The position numbers and the translations under genes are program-made. Under the pieces are notes generated by a model. That model made no database searches and was not told the origin of the DNA. It saw only the letters and a program-made list of their open reading frames with translations. Shown here piece by piece: positions 1 through 12,600 of a stretch of 64,000 nt of DNA. Source of the stretch: Hirudinaria manillensis (taxonomy: Eukaryota > Annelida > Clitellata > Hirudinida > Hirudinidae); contig CM067526.1 in assembly GCA_034509925.1 (NCBI GenBank), forward strand, positions 9,875,629-9,939,628, written 5' to 3'. The number at the start of each line of letters is the position of its first letter. Within the stretch, counting starts at the first letter, position 1.

Positions 1-30
1 ATATGATTATTTATTGATTGATCGATTTAG

Positions 31-3000
31 AAAAATTATTTTTTCCGTTGCTTACTAAGGCCAAAGGTGGATCGTTGAGCTCTGATGAGTTTTCTACAGA
101 AACGAATCCAAACCTCTTAGACCTTGATGTGTTGCTGGAAGAACTGAGATCTTCAAAGTTTTTGGGAAGGATTGATATAATTGAGACTGAAACAAGTAAC
201 CACACTAGTTCATGTTCTGAAGAGTTGAGGTAAGTATTTTAGGTCTATTTATGCCTAATATCCTAATAAATATCCTATTTATGCCTAAGGTATCATGGCC
301 ACATAGATTGTTTTGAAAATGCTCATAATCTTTTCATGTTTAGACAAGTAGCATGATCTTTTTATTTTTCGAATGGATTCATTAGATGGGATTATTAGCC
401 TTAGATCTTTTACAATTTGATTAATAAGGAGACTAGATTTAAAATAATAATATTTAAAATACCTTTTCTTCATATTATTGCTATGATCACCATACCCATT
501 TCAGCTTCGGTGATAAGGCTGAAACACACGTAGCAACAGAGGAACTGGATAGCCTCATGGAATCATTGGCACATCTTGGTGCTGGCACTCCAAGTAAAAA
601 TAAGGTGATACATCTTTTGAAGTTTTTCATATATAATAAAAGTATTAGTTATGATGAAACAATACGACCTATCACAAATGGTAACATAATGTAATGCCTT
701 TACTAATAGGTTTTTACATTTAAAATCTCAAACAATAGTTGTAAATCACAGAGGAGCTATAAATGGAAAAAACGAGTTTTTATTTAAGAACTACCATGAC
801 TTGATATCGAGTGTCGACATGTTTTTCGAGCTTTAGTCAATAATCGGCAGCTCACGATTCCCGATCCGATCCATCCCCCTGTCTCCTTGTCGTCTGCTGC
901 AAAAGTTTTCTCGTGCAGTACTTCAAGTCTTGCAGTGCCACACAAGGTGACACTGGATACATCCATGGCAGGCTTGGACGAGAATGTGGAGTTCGACGGA
1001 ATCGAAATGGAAAACAAGGGTCCGTGTGCGGCCTGTGGGAAAGTTGTCGTGGGAGATGTTAGAAATTGTTATTTTAAAAGTTATTGGAGAGTTTTTGGTG
1101 AAAATTGCTTAATTAAACAGTATATATCAGTTGAACAATCATACTGACAGCACCACAATATAGTTACTTTATATTTGTCTACTTATTGAAAAAAGGCATT
1201 ATTTGCATAGATTTTTCCATAAATCCAAATTATCCACTAAAATGCAAATTAATTCATCAAAACATAGCATGTATTAAGTGGTGGTTTTCAAGCACTGTGG
1301 CATTAAAAGGTGTATTAAGGTAATATTTTATAAATATATATTTATTTAGAAACAAAGTCCTGCTCATCTAAAGTAACAAAATGATTTTCATATCTCTGCA
1401 TACCCATAGTCCAATAAAACTTATGCTATTATAAAGAATATTAGCATTTATTTTGTAAAAATTTTCTGAATGTTGTCTTTTAAGATCTTGATTATAATGA
1501 TTTATTGATTCTTAAAATCGAGATGACTTTCAGGTGATATCAGTTATGGGAAAAACATGGCACCCTCAGCACTTTACTTGTCTCCATTGTAAGAATCCCA
1601 TCAGCGACAGGAACTTCTTTGAAAGATCGGGAAGCTTCTATTGTGAGAAAGACTTTGACAATCTGTTTTCTCCAAGATGTGCTGCTTGTAATGACCCTAT
1701 TTTGGATGTGAGTTTTAAGATTATTATCATAATATTAATAATAATATACTTCTACTATTTGTAATTATTTTATCATATATCACATCTGTCATGCTTTTTT
1801 AAGCAATCTATTTTTGCAACATTTATTTATTATTGCTTCAGGAATATCTAGGAATTTCTTGATATCAACAAAAGTAAAAAAAATAACAACTGAAGTGTTG
1901 AGTGTGAAGCAGATAAATTGCATCACTGCTACATAACACCATCATCGTCATCACCGTCATTTGAGCCAACAAACGTACAAACATGCATATAAATTCTTAA
2001 TTTCATAATTTATTTCATAATCAGATACAATACAGTGTCACCAAACTTCTGTACTAATGCTCCTAAGGACGTGCTTATTCTGCAGCATTTAACTAATTGA
2101 TCATAATAAATCAAGATCAACAAAAGTTACAAAGCCTTACGTAAAGCCTAGGTTTTTTTGGCTTGTCTTGTGGATTATTTGATGATATATTTATTGTCTT
2201 CCACATGCCAATGAAAATCGCAGCTTAATGAAGCAACATGCCTGGGGTTGCCGACTCCCGGTCTATAACACGATCGTATTAGACATTATTTACTGGTCCA
2301 CCTGATAACCTGATAAGAGAATAAAAAGATTCACATTTGATCTTGACAAGTGGAATGCAAACATAGTCTCTCGGAAATATTTTTGGTTCTACCCTCCAAT
2401 ACAAAATTATCTGCAGACTTCTTAACATGAAAAATATTGTTTCAATGAGTTCCTCAATGGCTCACAGTCTTTTAAAACTAATGAAAATGTTATGGCTCTT
2501 TGAAGTTAAAATTGTCAAAAAAAGAGATTTATTTTAAAAGAATCTGGAATTTCACATCCGACAAAAATAGTGAGGCCCGAGCATTATTTATAATCCCGAC
2601 AGATGTACGTCACTGCCGTCGACAGAATGTGGCATCCGGAGCACTTTGTTTGCCACCATTGCAAGAAGAGACTCGTCGATGGAGATGATTTTCACGAACA
2701 CGACGGTCAAATATATTGCCGGCACGTTGGCACAAAATTAATTTCTTTTCGTAAATTGACGTAAATGTATTATGTCGATGATGTTAGGTTCATTATTACA
2801 TTCGTCTGAACGATGCCTGAAATATTAAACCATGTGGTTTGTTGTTAGTAAATCTTTTTCAGATTTTTGAGTCTCTTATTTCATTATTTCAGAAATTCTT
2901 AGATTAAAAATTGAATTAAATTAATTAATTTTCTTAGAAAAGATTACTGTGAACTCATGGCACCCAAGTGTGGGAACTGCAAAATGGCCATTGTTGAAAA

Positions 3001-3521
3001 CTTTCTAAGTGCCATGAACAAGTATTGGCACGTCTCCTGTTTTGTGTGCTTTGTGAGTTGCTTGTATTCACATTTTTTCAACTCTTCCTTGGCATTATTA
3101 ATTGTTAGTGAAGTCGCCATTATTAAACTATTTAATTAATTAGTTATAAATGATTTCTTAATTAATTACAAATTATACATTATTGAATATGTATTAGGTA
3201 TTATATTATGAATATTATATTTTTTTGTTGTAATTAATTATTTTTTTGATTGACCAAGGATTGTGAAAAACCAATGGGAGCAGATTCTGTGTACGAGGTT
3301 GACGGATACCCGTACTGCTGCCAGCACTACCACAAACGCAAGGGCTCCCTCTGCCATACCTGCAAACAGCCTGTGGTCGGTCCGTGCGTATCTGCAATGA
3401 TGAAGAAGTTTCATCCTGAGCATTTCGTCTGCTGTTTTTGTCAGGGAAAGCTGACTAGTGGCATTTTCAAAGAGTATGGTGAGAAGCCTTATTGTAGGCA
3501 CTGCTACAAAAGACTATTCAG

Positions 3522-3525
<4 letters not shown>
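31..3525 (+). CDS. PXN: Paxillin-family focal adhesion adaptor (5' truncated by window edge)
   Basis: Scaffold protein that links integrin adhesions to FAK, vinculin and actin regulators. Exons inferred: 31-229, 505-593, 837-1057, 1534-1707, 2603-2721, 2938-3052, 3259-3525, in phase throughout and giving about 393 visible residues. The first two exons each carry a leucine-rich LD motif ([25 protein letters not shown]). Four LIM domains follow, with recognisable zinc ligands, paxillin-like spacing and typical WHPEHFVC and YCRKDY segments. The protein ends KRLFS, shortly after the last LIM finger, as in paxillin. The N-terminus lies outside the window, and the first acceptor (about position 30) is my choice. 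One junction (2721/2938) needs a GC donor. Leupaxin or Hic-5-like paralogues share this layout, but a single invertebrate paxillin is the simplest reading. Confidence 0.93.

Positions 3526-3571
<46 letters not shown>
3522..3571. repeat. (TTGA)n tetranucleotide microsatellite overlapping the paxillin stop codon
   Basis: About twelve tandem TTGA/GATT units begin at the last serine codon and stop codon of paxillin and run into the 3' UTR. They are followed by a short TGT-rich tract. Confidence 0.95.
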
Positions 3572-3574
<3 letters not shown>

Positions 3575-4922
3575 ACTGTTTTGTTATTGTTGTTGTTGTT
3601 AATTAGTATCTTAGTCATGTTTATTGTTTTGGACAAATCAAATCCTATGAGTTTTGAACAATATCTTCCTATTTCATTTTTGAGCTAACATGTATGTAGC
3701 ATGTAAATCACCTCCTCTTGTTATGTCAAATCACAATTCCTGATCGTGATGTTCCTGCAACCCAATTCAACATGTGGGAGGTATTTTCTATGATATAAAC
3801 TAGCAAGTTAACAAGCTTTATATACATATTCTTGCTGTGATGCACATATATTTATTTTGTCACATTTCCAAATAATGACTACGAATTGCCTTATCTGAAA
3901 TGTGGGTTGCACAAGACACAAATGAGTTTTATGGAGATTTGTGTGTATATTCCATGCTGAAGACCATTTTATCTTCCTAATTATGATTCCTCTTGAGTTT
4001 TATAGTAGATGATGATGAGTATAAGTGAAACTATAAATGAAAATAAACAGACAGCTCTGTTAAGTGGGATCTCCTATTGTAACTTGAGTTGTTTTTTCAT
4101 CAGTTCATTTTTAGTGGATGCTTGTAACAATTCTTGTGCTTTGTGTTTACTTATTTATATGTCTTGGTCCATCCTGGTATTTCAGAAATAATTTGTTTTG
4201 ATGATGCACTTTGTTGAAGCCTGCATGATCACGCATTATTATTGTATGTGCGTGTTTATTAATTTACTATAAAAACATTTACAAATGTAATCGTCAAAAA
4301 CATATCCTTTTGATTGCGTGGCAGGTAGCTGATTGTTGACTTTGTCCATGTCTTTGTGGTAATAACTAGTTTGATGCATTTTTGAATTGATTGGTTAGTG
4401 GGTTGTAGATCAATGGGGAGGCACCGTGGAAATAGAGTGGGGTGAGGATTTTTGTAACTTGAGGTAGGGAAGGAAGGAAGGAAGCTGCATTGGAGTTGGG
4501 AGCCTGACATGTTGTATGGCTTTGGATAATCTGGCTCTTGAAGCTTTGTGTAATCATGGCAAATTATGCTTTCTTGCAGTGGAATTAGTTGGATGATAGA
4601 AATCAAGACTCGAGAGCGGTTATGACATAGGCTAGTAGGGTTGTGTCATGTTATCGTGTTTAAAATATAGAATCAAATTTAAACATTAAAAATTTAAAAC
4701 AATCTAATAGTTATTTAAACATGATTAATAATGTTACCCAATAAGGATAACAAAATTTAAAAAATCACTACGTTGAATTCGATAACAGCCATTCCCACTC
4801 TTAGATTAAAATCGAGATGTTTTTGCAAGGATTGCGTTGTGATAGGCGTGGATTTTTTAGCTGGTAATTCAATTTTTATTTTTTCGAGGTTAATGGTTGT
4901 TTTTTAAAGTTTTAATTTCATC
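3572..4922. other. Paxillin 3' UTR and intergenic spacer
   Basis: No coding exon recognised. AT-rich sequence with a possible AATAAA near 4041 that could end the paxillin transcript. The 3' part presumably contains the promoter of the zinc-finger gene. Small open frames at 4259-4606 on the minus strand lack splice or homology support. Confidence 0.6.
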
Positions 4923-7900
4923 ATGTCGCTTAAGTTAAAAGTTAAATTAGGCCGAATAAGTGGAGTCGTTCATACTTGTGAATGGTGCAAATACAGCACC
5001 CGTTCCCTAAACTTGTTTGAATCTCATCTAAACAAATGTTCTCCATCTGCATCAACCATTGTTCCTATGATGAAGAAATCGTCTCAAGCGAAAAAAAAGA
5101 AAAAGTACTGGCATAAATGCGATTCATGCGATTTCACTGCTAATATGATCAAAGAAATGACTCGTCACAAAGCAAAATATCACGGCCTGAAAGTAATTCC
5201 TTGCAAAGAATGCGATTACTTAGCAAGAAATAGATCCAAGTTAAATAGACATATAGGCTACAGGCATACAAAAAACAAAAATAGTGCTGCTAACCTTATC
5301 CATAACTCATCAATCTTGCCACTGGGTTTCCCCTCTGTAGGAAGTTCAAATTTTGATGTGTCTACTTTGCCAATGAATTATAAGCATCTTGATCAATTTG
5401 ATTTTAAACTTGATAAGTTCTATGATGAAGTATTTTTGCCAAATTCTCCAAATGAAAATGTTACTGAAAGAAACTTGACATGTAGATTTTGTGGATGCCG
5501 TCTCTCTAATGAAGAGCAAGTGTTAAATCATCTACAGAATTTTCATTTACCGAATGATTGCATAGAACACGAAATTCAGACTGCGCCAGTTGCAGGAAAA
5601 AGAAAATCTTGTGAAATCAGCCTATACAAATGCACAAGTTGTAGTTTTTGCAGTGAACTTAAATTGGTAATTGTGGGCCACATAATAGACTGTCATCCGT
5701 CATGTCTCGTATCCACACAAATTGATGGATGCTCAGATAGTTTTACTCAAAGCTTACATTCAAGTGAGAGCTCTCCAAAAAAAGTCATTGCAAAGATGTA
5801 TGCATATAGTTGCTCTGATTGCCTGTACAAGACCAACTTCAAAAGGAATCTCAAGTTGCACAGAACACATCATGGAGCTGATGCCCCTTTTAGATGCACT
5901 CAATGCAACTTTGCAGCATTTCATGAGATCGCTGTTAGTAGACACAGGAACAACTACCATGTTGCCAGTTCTGAAAAAACAAGTTTTAATTCTACTGAAG
6001 CTGAAGGTGAAAACCCATTAATTCCTGCTGATGAAATCAAAGAAGAACCAGTCTCTGACTTTGATTCCAAAACTGTCTGTGCAGAGCTCTCTTCAACTGA
6101 ACAACCAAGATTTGAAGAAAAGAATGAGCAAATATGGCAGTGTTCTTATTGTCCTACCAGGAGATACAGTGATCAGAAAGGTTTGCTGAAGCACATGAGA
6201 ATTAAACATGACCAAAATGATTCATTATCTTCAGCCTATCAAAGCTTTCCTTCATGGAAGTGTCCAATGTGCCCATTCATAGCAAAGACTAAGAAAAATC
6301 TAAAGTTGCATATGAACAAAAGAAAGCATGGCAGACTGATAAGCGAAGACCAACAATCTTACAATGATAACATGCCTTCACCTTTAGTTGGAGTCAAAAT
6401 TAGTGATTCCTTTGTTGAAAATGATGGGAAACCTGTTTTCAAATGTGATCACTGTCCAGTCTCTTTTGGAACTTATCAAGCAATTGCTGTGCATATTGCT
6501 AAGGCTCACAAGAATGAAGTTGTCTATAAATGTCATGATTGTTCTTTCACATCAAACAGAAAATATTTGCTTAGAAATCATTTGCTTGCATGCTCTAAGA
6601 ACAAAGATACATTTGATAGTAGAGATCCTTCTGAACTACTCGCCGGACCATCAGGGATTGCAGATAGTGAAAATCTTGGCAGTCCATCTCTTCTGAAGCC
6701 TACGACCAAAGAAAGTGCTGAATTGGTGAAGTACTATGGATGTTCCAAGTGTGCTTATAAGACTTTCAGGAATTTCAATCTCAAGAAACATATCAAGCTG
6801 ATCCATAAAGGAGCCAAGATGATTGAGATACTGTGCCAAGAGGAAGTGCATTCCACTCAAGATTTGGAGCAGAAGGTTGGAATAACCTTGGATAATTATG
6901 TGGTAGAAGAGATCAAGATTGAAAATCCAGTTCCAATGTGTTTGGATGTTGAGATTAAACAAGAGAATGATCCAGAGGAACATGTGGAACCTGTTGCATC
7001 GACGACAGATGCAGTTGATGAGCAAAAGATGAGATTTATTGATTTGGAAAAGACTTCCCGGCCCTTAGACATTTTAGGCTCTGAAAAAAATACTTTTTAT
7101 TCTGATAGTAAGAGAATGAAATGCTATAAATGTCTTTTTTGTCCGAAGGTAACCCGAGGCTGGAATCACTACATCCTGCACAGAAAGATGCACTTTTCTG
7201 CCATAGCCAATTCCAAGTATAAGTGCAAGCACTGTTCTTATTGCTCAACAAGCTTAAAATTTCTGAAAAAGCATGAGATGTTGCACAAAGGTAAGGCTGG
7301 ACCTGTCAGTGCATCTCAAGAAAATTGCAATCCTCAAGAAGAAACCTCAAAGAATCTAGCAGTTGAAACAACAACAACACTTTCTAGCAAGCCCCAATAT
7401 TCAACAGTCCCTCCTGAATATAGAGTGAAAAGTGGATATCAGTGTGATTCTTGTCCTTTCAGAGCCAAAGATATCAAGACATTTTATGTTCACAAAAACC
7501 TCCACAATCCTAGAAATGCCAAATACAAATGTACCAAGTGTACCTACCAGGTGGATTGTATTAGTAAATTGAAAGTTCATGCTAAAGTCCACACGGTGGA
7601 ATATCTCATGTCGAACTACAAATCTATCGGCTCGAAAGAGACCAAAGAGCCCAAGTCCATGTCGGAACAAAGGGTCGAAACTCAGCCCATCGGAGGTTTG
7701 TTTAATGATATCGGCAATGCAGATCGAAACAAGCAAGAGGAAGTGGAAGATTGCATGGAGACGGCACGTAGCAAACACCAGATAGTCGCTTCCAGGAGGA
7801 TGACCGGCTCTTTGGCAAATCCATTTGCCGACGGAAAGTCGGATAAAAGGAGTGCAGAACTGGCAGTAAATGAAGGTGAATCATCAGGTAAATAAGTATT

Positions 7901-9373
7901 TTATGTAAATTGTTTTTTGAAATTACTTAGTCTACAAGTGGAACTGTAATTATGATTTGAATGTATGCATTTAATTCTTAAAAAGAAAAATTTGTAATAA
8001 TTTTCAATTTTTTTATTCAGTTGTTGCTGATTGATACAAAAAAAAGCATACCATAATTGTTGTTCATTGCAGTAAAGCAGAATTTAACTGGGATTTCTGT
8101 TAAAAGATCAACTTCTCTTCCTTCTTTGGGAGAATTTAAAGAGACCCAGTCATTAAGAATGGGAACTGATGCGCCCATGACTGCCAAAATTGAGTTGTGG
8201 CACTGTGAAAGATGTCCCTTTGTTGGACAAGACTCTGAAAGTTTACAGAAGCACATAACTCTGCACATGAACAAGAGAATGTATGAGTGTGTTTATTGCA
8301 ATTACAGTGTCCCAACATATTACTATCTACTTGAACACATGAAGCTTCATCAGACTCCAAATCCTAATCTGTTATATGCACAGTCAACTAATAATCTTCA
8401 ATTTATGGACAGCTCTGAACATCCTGCAAGTCAGTCCATTAATAATACCAGCTTGTATGAAAACAGTCGTAGTTTCTTGTCGGTTCCTGCCAAGGCCTTT
8501 AAATGTTCTTACTGTCCTTTTTCTAGCAGACTGAGGATTTTTCTGATTAAACATCTTAAGGGTCACATGAACCAATACAAACACAGATGCATCTTTTGTA
8601 GTTACTCTTCTGACAGTCAAAGCGAATTGAAGAAACACTGCCAGGTCCACTTCAACCTTCCAGGCTCTGATATGAATGCTTACCCTGAATCTGGTCAAAT
8701 GAATTCCAGTGATGGACAAGTAACTCCTTGTCAGGATTTTAATAATAAATTCATGGAAGCCATTTATGCTCAGTTCAACATAAATAATCTAGAAGAGATT
8801 AAACTTTCTGGAGACGTTAAAGATAAAGGCGACACGTCGGGAAGCATCTCCGAGAAGGAAAATAAAGTCGAGGACATGGAAATCGATGCCACTGAAACGG
8901 ATGTTCTAACGTCCTCGGATCAAGTGGAAAATTTGAGCAACTTGAAGGCAGAGCACAAATCCTCACCTATTCAAAAATTTCCAGCTGTTGGTGAGGTTGA
9001 AGCCAACGTCTTGGAAGAAAATCATTCTAAAGGAGACGATGTTTCGGCCGGAAATATTGAGTCTCTTCCAAATGTCGAAGAAAGCAAGAAAGAGGACGAC
9101 GAAGATTTGTACATCGAGATAGACGAAGATTCGGAAAACTGCGAAGACCCGGTCAGCAAGAACCACGCCGTCGAATCCAATGGATCGCATCCCTCCAAAG
9201 AAGAACGAACGAAGCCTCAAAACAACAAACTTGAACCTTGGATCTGCAAGTACTGCGACAGAATTTTGAAATGTCAACAGTCTCTTGCACAGCACGAAGC
9301 TGCTCACTTAGGTTCCTGTTTATATTTGAAGTTGTCTACTGCCACTTTCGGTGATACCTCGCCTATGAATTAA
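4923..9373 (+). CDS. Large C2H2 zinc-finger protein with 21 fingers
   Basis: Probable sequence-specific DNA-binding nuclear protein. Two coding exons, 4923-7887 and 8073-9373, joined in phase (G|TA), give 1421 residues. I count 16 fingers in exon 1 and 5 in exon 2. Most are C-x2-C-x12-H-x3-5-H with the KC..C.Y/F pattern seen in hunchback- and REST-like proteins. The first finger and the eleventh end in Cys rather than His. Fingers come mostly in tandem pairs or alone, separated by long acidic or serine-rich linkers, rather than in one array with TGEKP linkers. A strongly acidic stretch lies near residues 1240-1390, just before the last finger. No KRAB, BTB, ZAD or SET domain is visible. I cannot assign an orthologue. 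The start is the first ATG after in-frame upstream stops. Confidence 0.9.
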
Positions 9374-9539
9374 CAGACGTTTTGTATCCAAATTTGTATG
9401 TGTGTGTGTATATATACATATTCATATTTAATATGATGGTTATATATGCATTATTTTGTGTTCTCAGTTACATCACAGTTTTTATATCCGCCTAGACTCA
9501 CCCAATATGACTCATTTTGTATCCTGTTCACCAATGAAA

Positions 9540-9557
9540 TTTATTTTATTAAATAAA
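9540..9557. terminator. Back-to-back polyadenylation signals for convergent genes
   Basis: AATAAA on the plus strand at 9552-9557 lies 179 nt past the zinc-finger stop. The reverse complement TTTATT at 9540-9545 lies about 100 nt past the MTSS1-like stop on the minus strand. The intervening sequence is almost palindromic, so one short element may serve both transcripts. Confidence 0.6.
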
Positions 9558-9647
9558 ATGTCCTATGTCATTACAATGAAATAAAAATTATATAAAATTC
9601 GAAATTATTGAAAGATGTTTGAATTTCACAAGTGTTATTAAGAAGAA

Positions 9648-12600
9648 TTAAATAGTGCTTTCTCTTGGGGGATGATTTTGGCCCAACAGGGTGATCTTGT
9701 TGACCAATTCGTTTTCCAGCACCATTTCTATGTTGTCGACCACTTCGATGTTCTGCACGTAACTTTCCTTGTGCAGCTGGGACAAGAATTGCTCGGCAAA
9801 GTCCCTGTCCTGGTTCTCGTTGGTGGGCGTTATGTCTTCGGGGATCGTTCCGCAGAACTGAAGATGGGGTGAGTCCTTGTGGAAGGAGCTGTGCTCTGTA
9901 GTCACTCTTTTGGACTCCTTTGCATCCATCGCGTCCTTCTCGAGGCTGTTAAGAACTGATATCATATCATCGAATTGGGTCGAGAAGATATCTTCAGAAG
10001 TGTCTTTTAAGCACAAACTCCGGGTCATACTCTCTCCCGCGATGGAGTTTCCATCAAATCTGTGCGAACTTCCGTCGCATGTTTCGCTTCTCTGCATGGG
10101 GAGTGCCGCATTATTGGGCCTTAAGCCGTTGTGCATCGTGGCCATAGAGTGAGGTCTCATCCTGATACTGAGTTGGTCCGATTGACAACGGGCCCTGCTG
10201 CAATGGTTGGTCAGGTTATCAGTTTCATTCGTGATGTACTCGCAAGGCATCGTGCTGACCAAAGACACGTCTGCCTCGCTCGAACAATTTTCATGATGCC
10301 TTGTTTGTGCCTTAGCGGCAGGTTGCAGATCGTTAGTGAGTGAAAAGGAGGAGTGAAGTTTCGGATGAACCCTTGGTGGCGAGGGCTGAAAACATGGTTT
10401 CAATTCGACTTTGAAATTTCAAGAACTCCGGGCATAGTGCTTAAAAATCATTAAGCATTTCATATGAGTTTTTTTTATTCATTTATTTATTTCAAGAATA
10501 CGATTTGAAATCATTTATAACATGGTAAAAAATGGAACTTTTTCAAGAGTAATCCTAAAACATAAAGTTTAGTTAATCAATTTAATTTAATTTTTTACAG
10601 AAATAATCCTTTGGCACGATTTAGTTTTACAGTAATAGTAATAAAAAACCCCTATTAGTAAAGCCTTCCAAGGATCCATTCAGGTGAGATAATGATGCAC
10701 CTGATAATGATTTAGAGCTTAATTACAAGGATCCCTTTCCATTTCTCCTGACCATCGTATGAATAGATTTCAAGCATTTCTAATTAGTATTTTTATTTTT
10801 AAATCGTGGTGAAATCGTAGACAAACTATTCAAATATAATAATGAATGAAGGTCTGCTATTTGGTTCTTTTTCCTTTTTTTTTAGACACATTGGATAATA
10901 ATAGATCGTAATAATTAAGCAAACGAATTTCTACGTTAGTCAGCTTTAGGAATTGAGTGAAATAAAATGTGAATCTGAATGAAGGAATTATTATTTTATT
11001 TATTACTAGTGGTGCCCAGCCACGTGTTGCTGTGGCTCAATCTGCTTAATTTTATAAGAAAGAAGTTTTCTAATATGTTTATTTTTACAATTTCACAAAT
11101 TTGCTTGAGGGTTACGATAATTTAAGCTTTTTAATGTCTCGCTAAAGTTTATTTATTCAGATCAGGCCGTGACGTTATCGTGGCAAGATGGCAGGATTTT
11201 CGAAAAAAAAAACGTATTTTTACATGCTGTAGTTGTGGCGTATATATGAAGCCTATATACAAACACTCCCCTGATCGAGCACTATGTTGTGTCAAAATTT
11301 CAAAGCAATTGGTTAAGTACTTTCAGAGAACATTTACACATTACAAACACACATTGCATTTTTATTTATATAGATTTCAATTGAAATGGCAGGCTCAAAT
11401 ATGAATAAAATTGAAAATGCATTTCGTCACGTGACATGGGAACCGCTTCGGGAAAACAGGCAATTAACTCACGGAAGTGAAATTTCTCTGTAGTGGAAAA
11501 GGTTGTCTGTCAATGGAAAACCATTCCTCGGGGAAGCTAATGGGAGCAGATGATTGCTTAATGAGTTCGTCCATAATTTCTTGGAGGTGCGTCACATCGC
11601 CGAGCATGGTCATTTCTTCGTCCTGTAATGCAAATGAACATCTGGCATATCGTTTCAATGGTCCAATGGTTGGAGATAATTGCATTTCGGGAGGATTTGG
11701 AGAATGATTATTTACGTGAAATTTGAAATCATAAAAAATATGTTTAAGACGCAGTAGCGAAATTGATGTCACGAGGTCTTTCGACTTGTTTAAATCACTT
11801 TTACTGTTTAAAAACGAAATCATTTCCTGGCTCACTACAAACGGTCGAATGATTTGAACAAATGTTGAGTATCTTCTCCTTTCTTCAATCATTGCACTCT
11901 TGACTCCAGCGTTTGCAACTTTTTCCAAATTATCCGAGCGATGCTGAAATTCTGCTCTGGAGTCATCCAATTGTTTCCAAGTTTCTTCTTTGTTATCTGA
12001 ACAAATTAAAAGTAGTAAGAATTTTCATATAGTTTGTACTTTCTGAATATGAATAAATTCAGAAGTAATGCCTTGTGGTTACAAGTGCTTTTGGTAAGAT
12101 ATATGCAATAAAATAAAACCATAAGGCTTCTGCATGACTTTCTCTTCTGACCCTTGAAAGAAATATGAGTGTATAAAACACGGATTCGTTTGAGCAACCG
12201 TGCGTAATTTTATCAGCAGTTTGAGAAACTTTGTATCGAGCTACACCCATGTTACAGTTATCGTAATCGCAAATGTCCATTGCATGTAAGCGAGTCGTTT
12301 GTGACCTTGAATAAAGAACTGCTGAAGAACAGAAAACTACATTGAAAAGTACATTAGTCAGCATTTCGTGATGGTTTCGGATTTGTCTTCACGAGGGACA
12401 ACTAAGGCCACTAAGTAGTTGAATTAACTTCAGAAATGTCACTGGGGAAAGGGAGACGAAAGACTGCTCTGACTATTCGTGCAACACGAAGCTGATCAAT
12501 TGAAAATGACTCACAGCCTGGAAGATGAATGTATGAGCAGTTGTCGGTGTTTGCGTGCGTGCTCAGTAAGCCACCTTTGGATGGTCTCAAAACATTTTGT

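Noticed and set aside
4259-4606. 115-codon minus-strand open frame between paxillin and the zinc-finger gene
   Set aside because: Low-complexity composition, no homology and no splice or promoter context.
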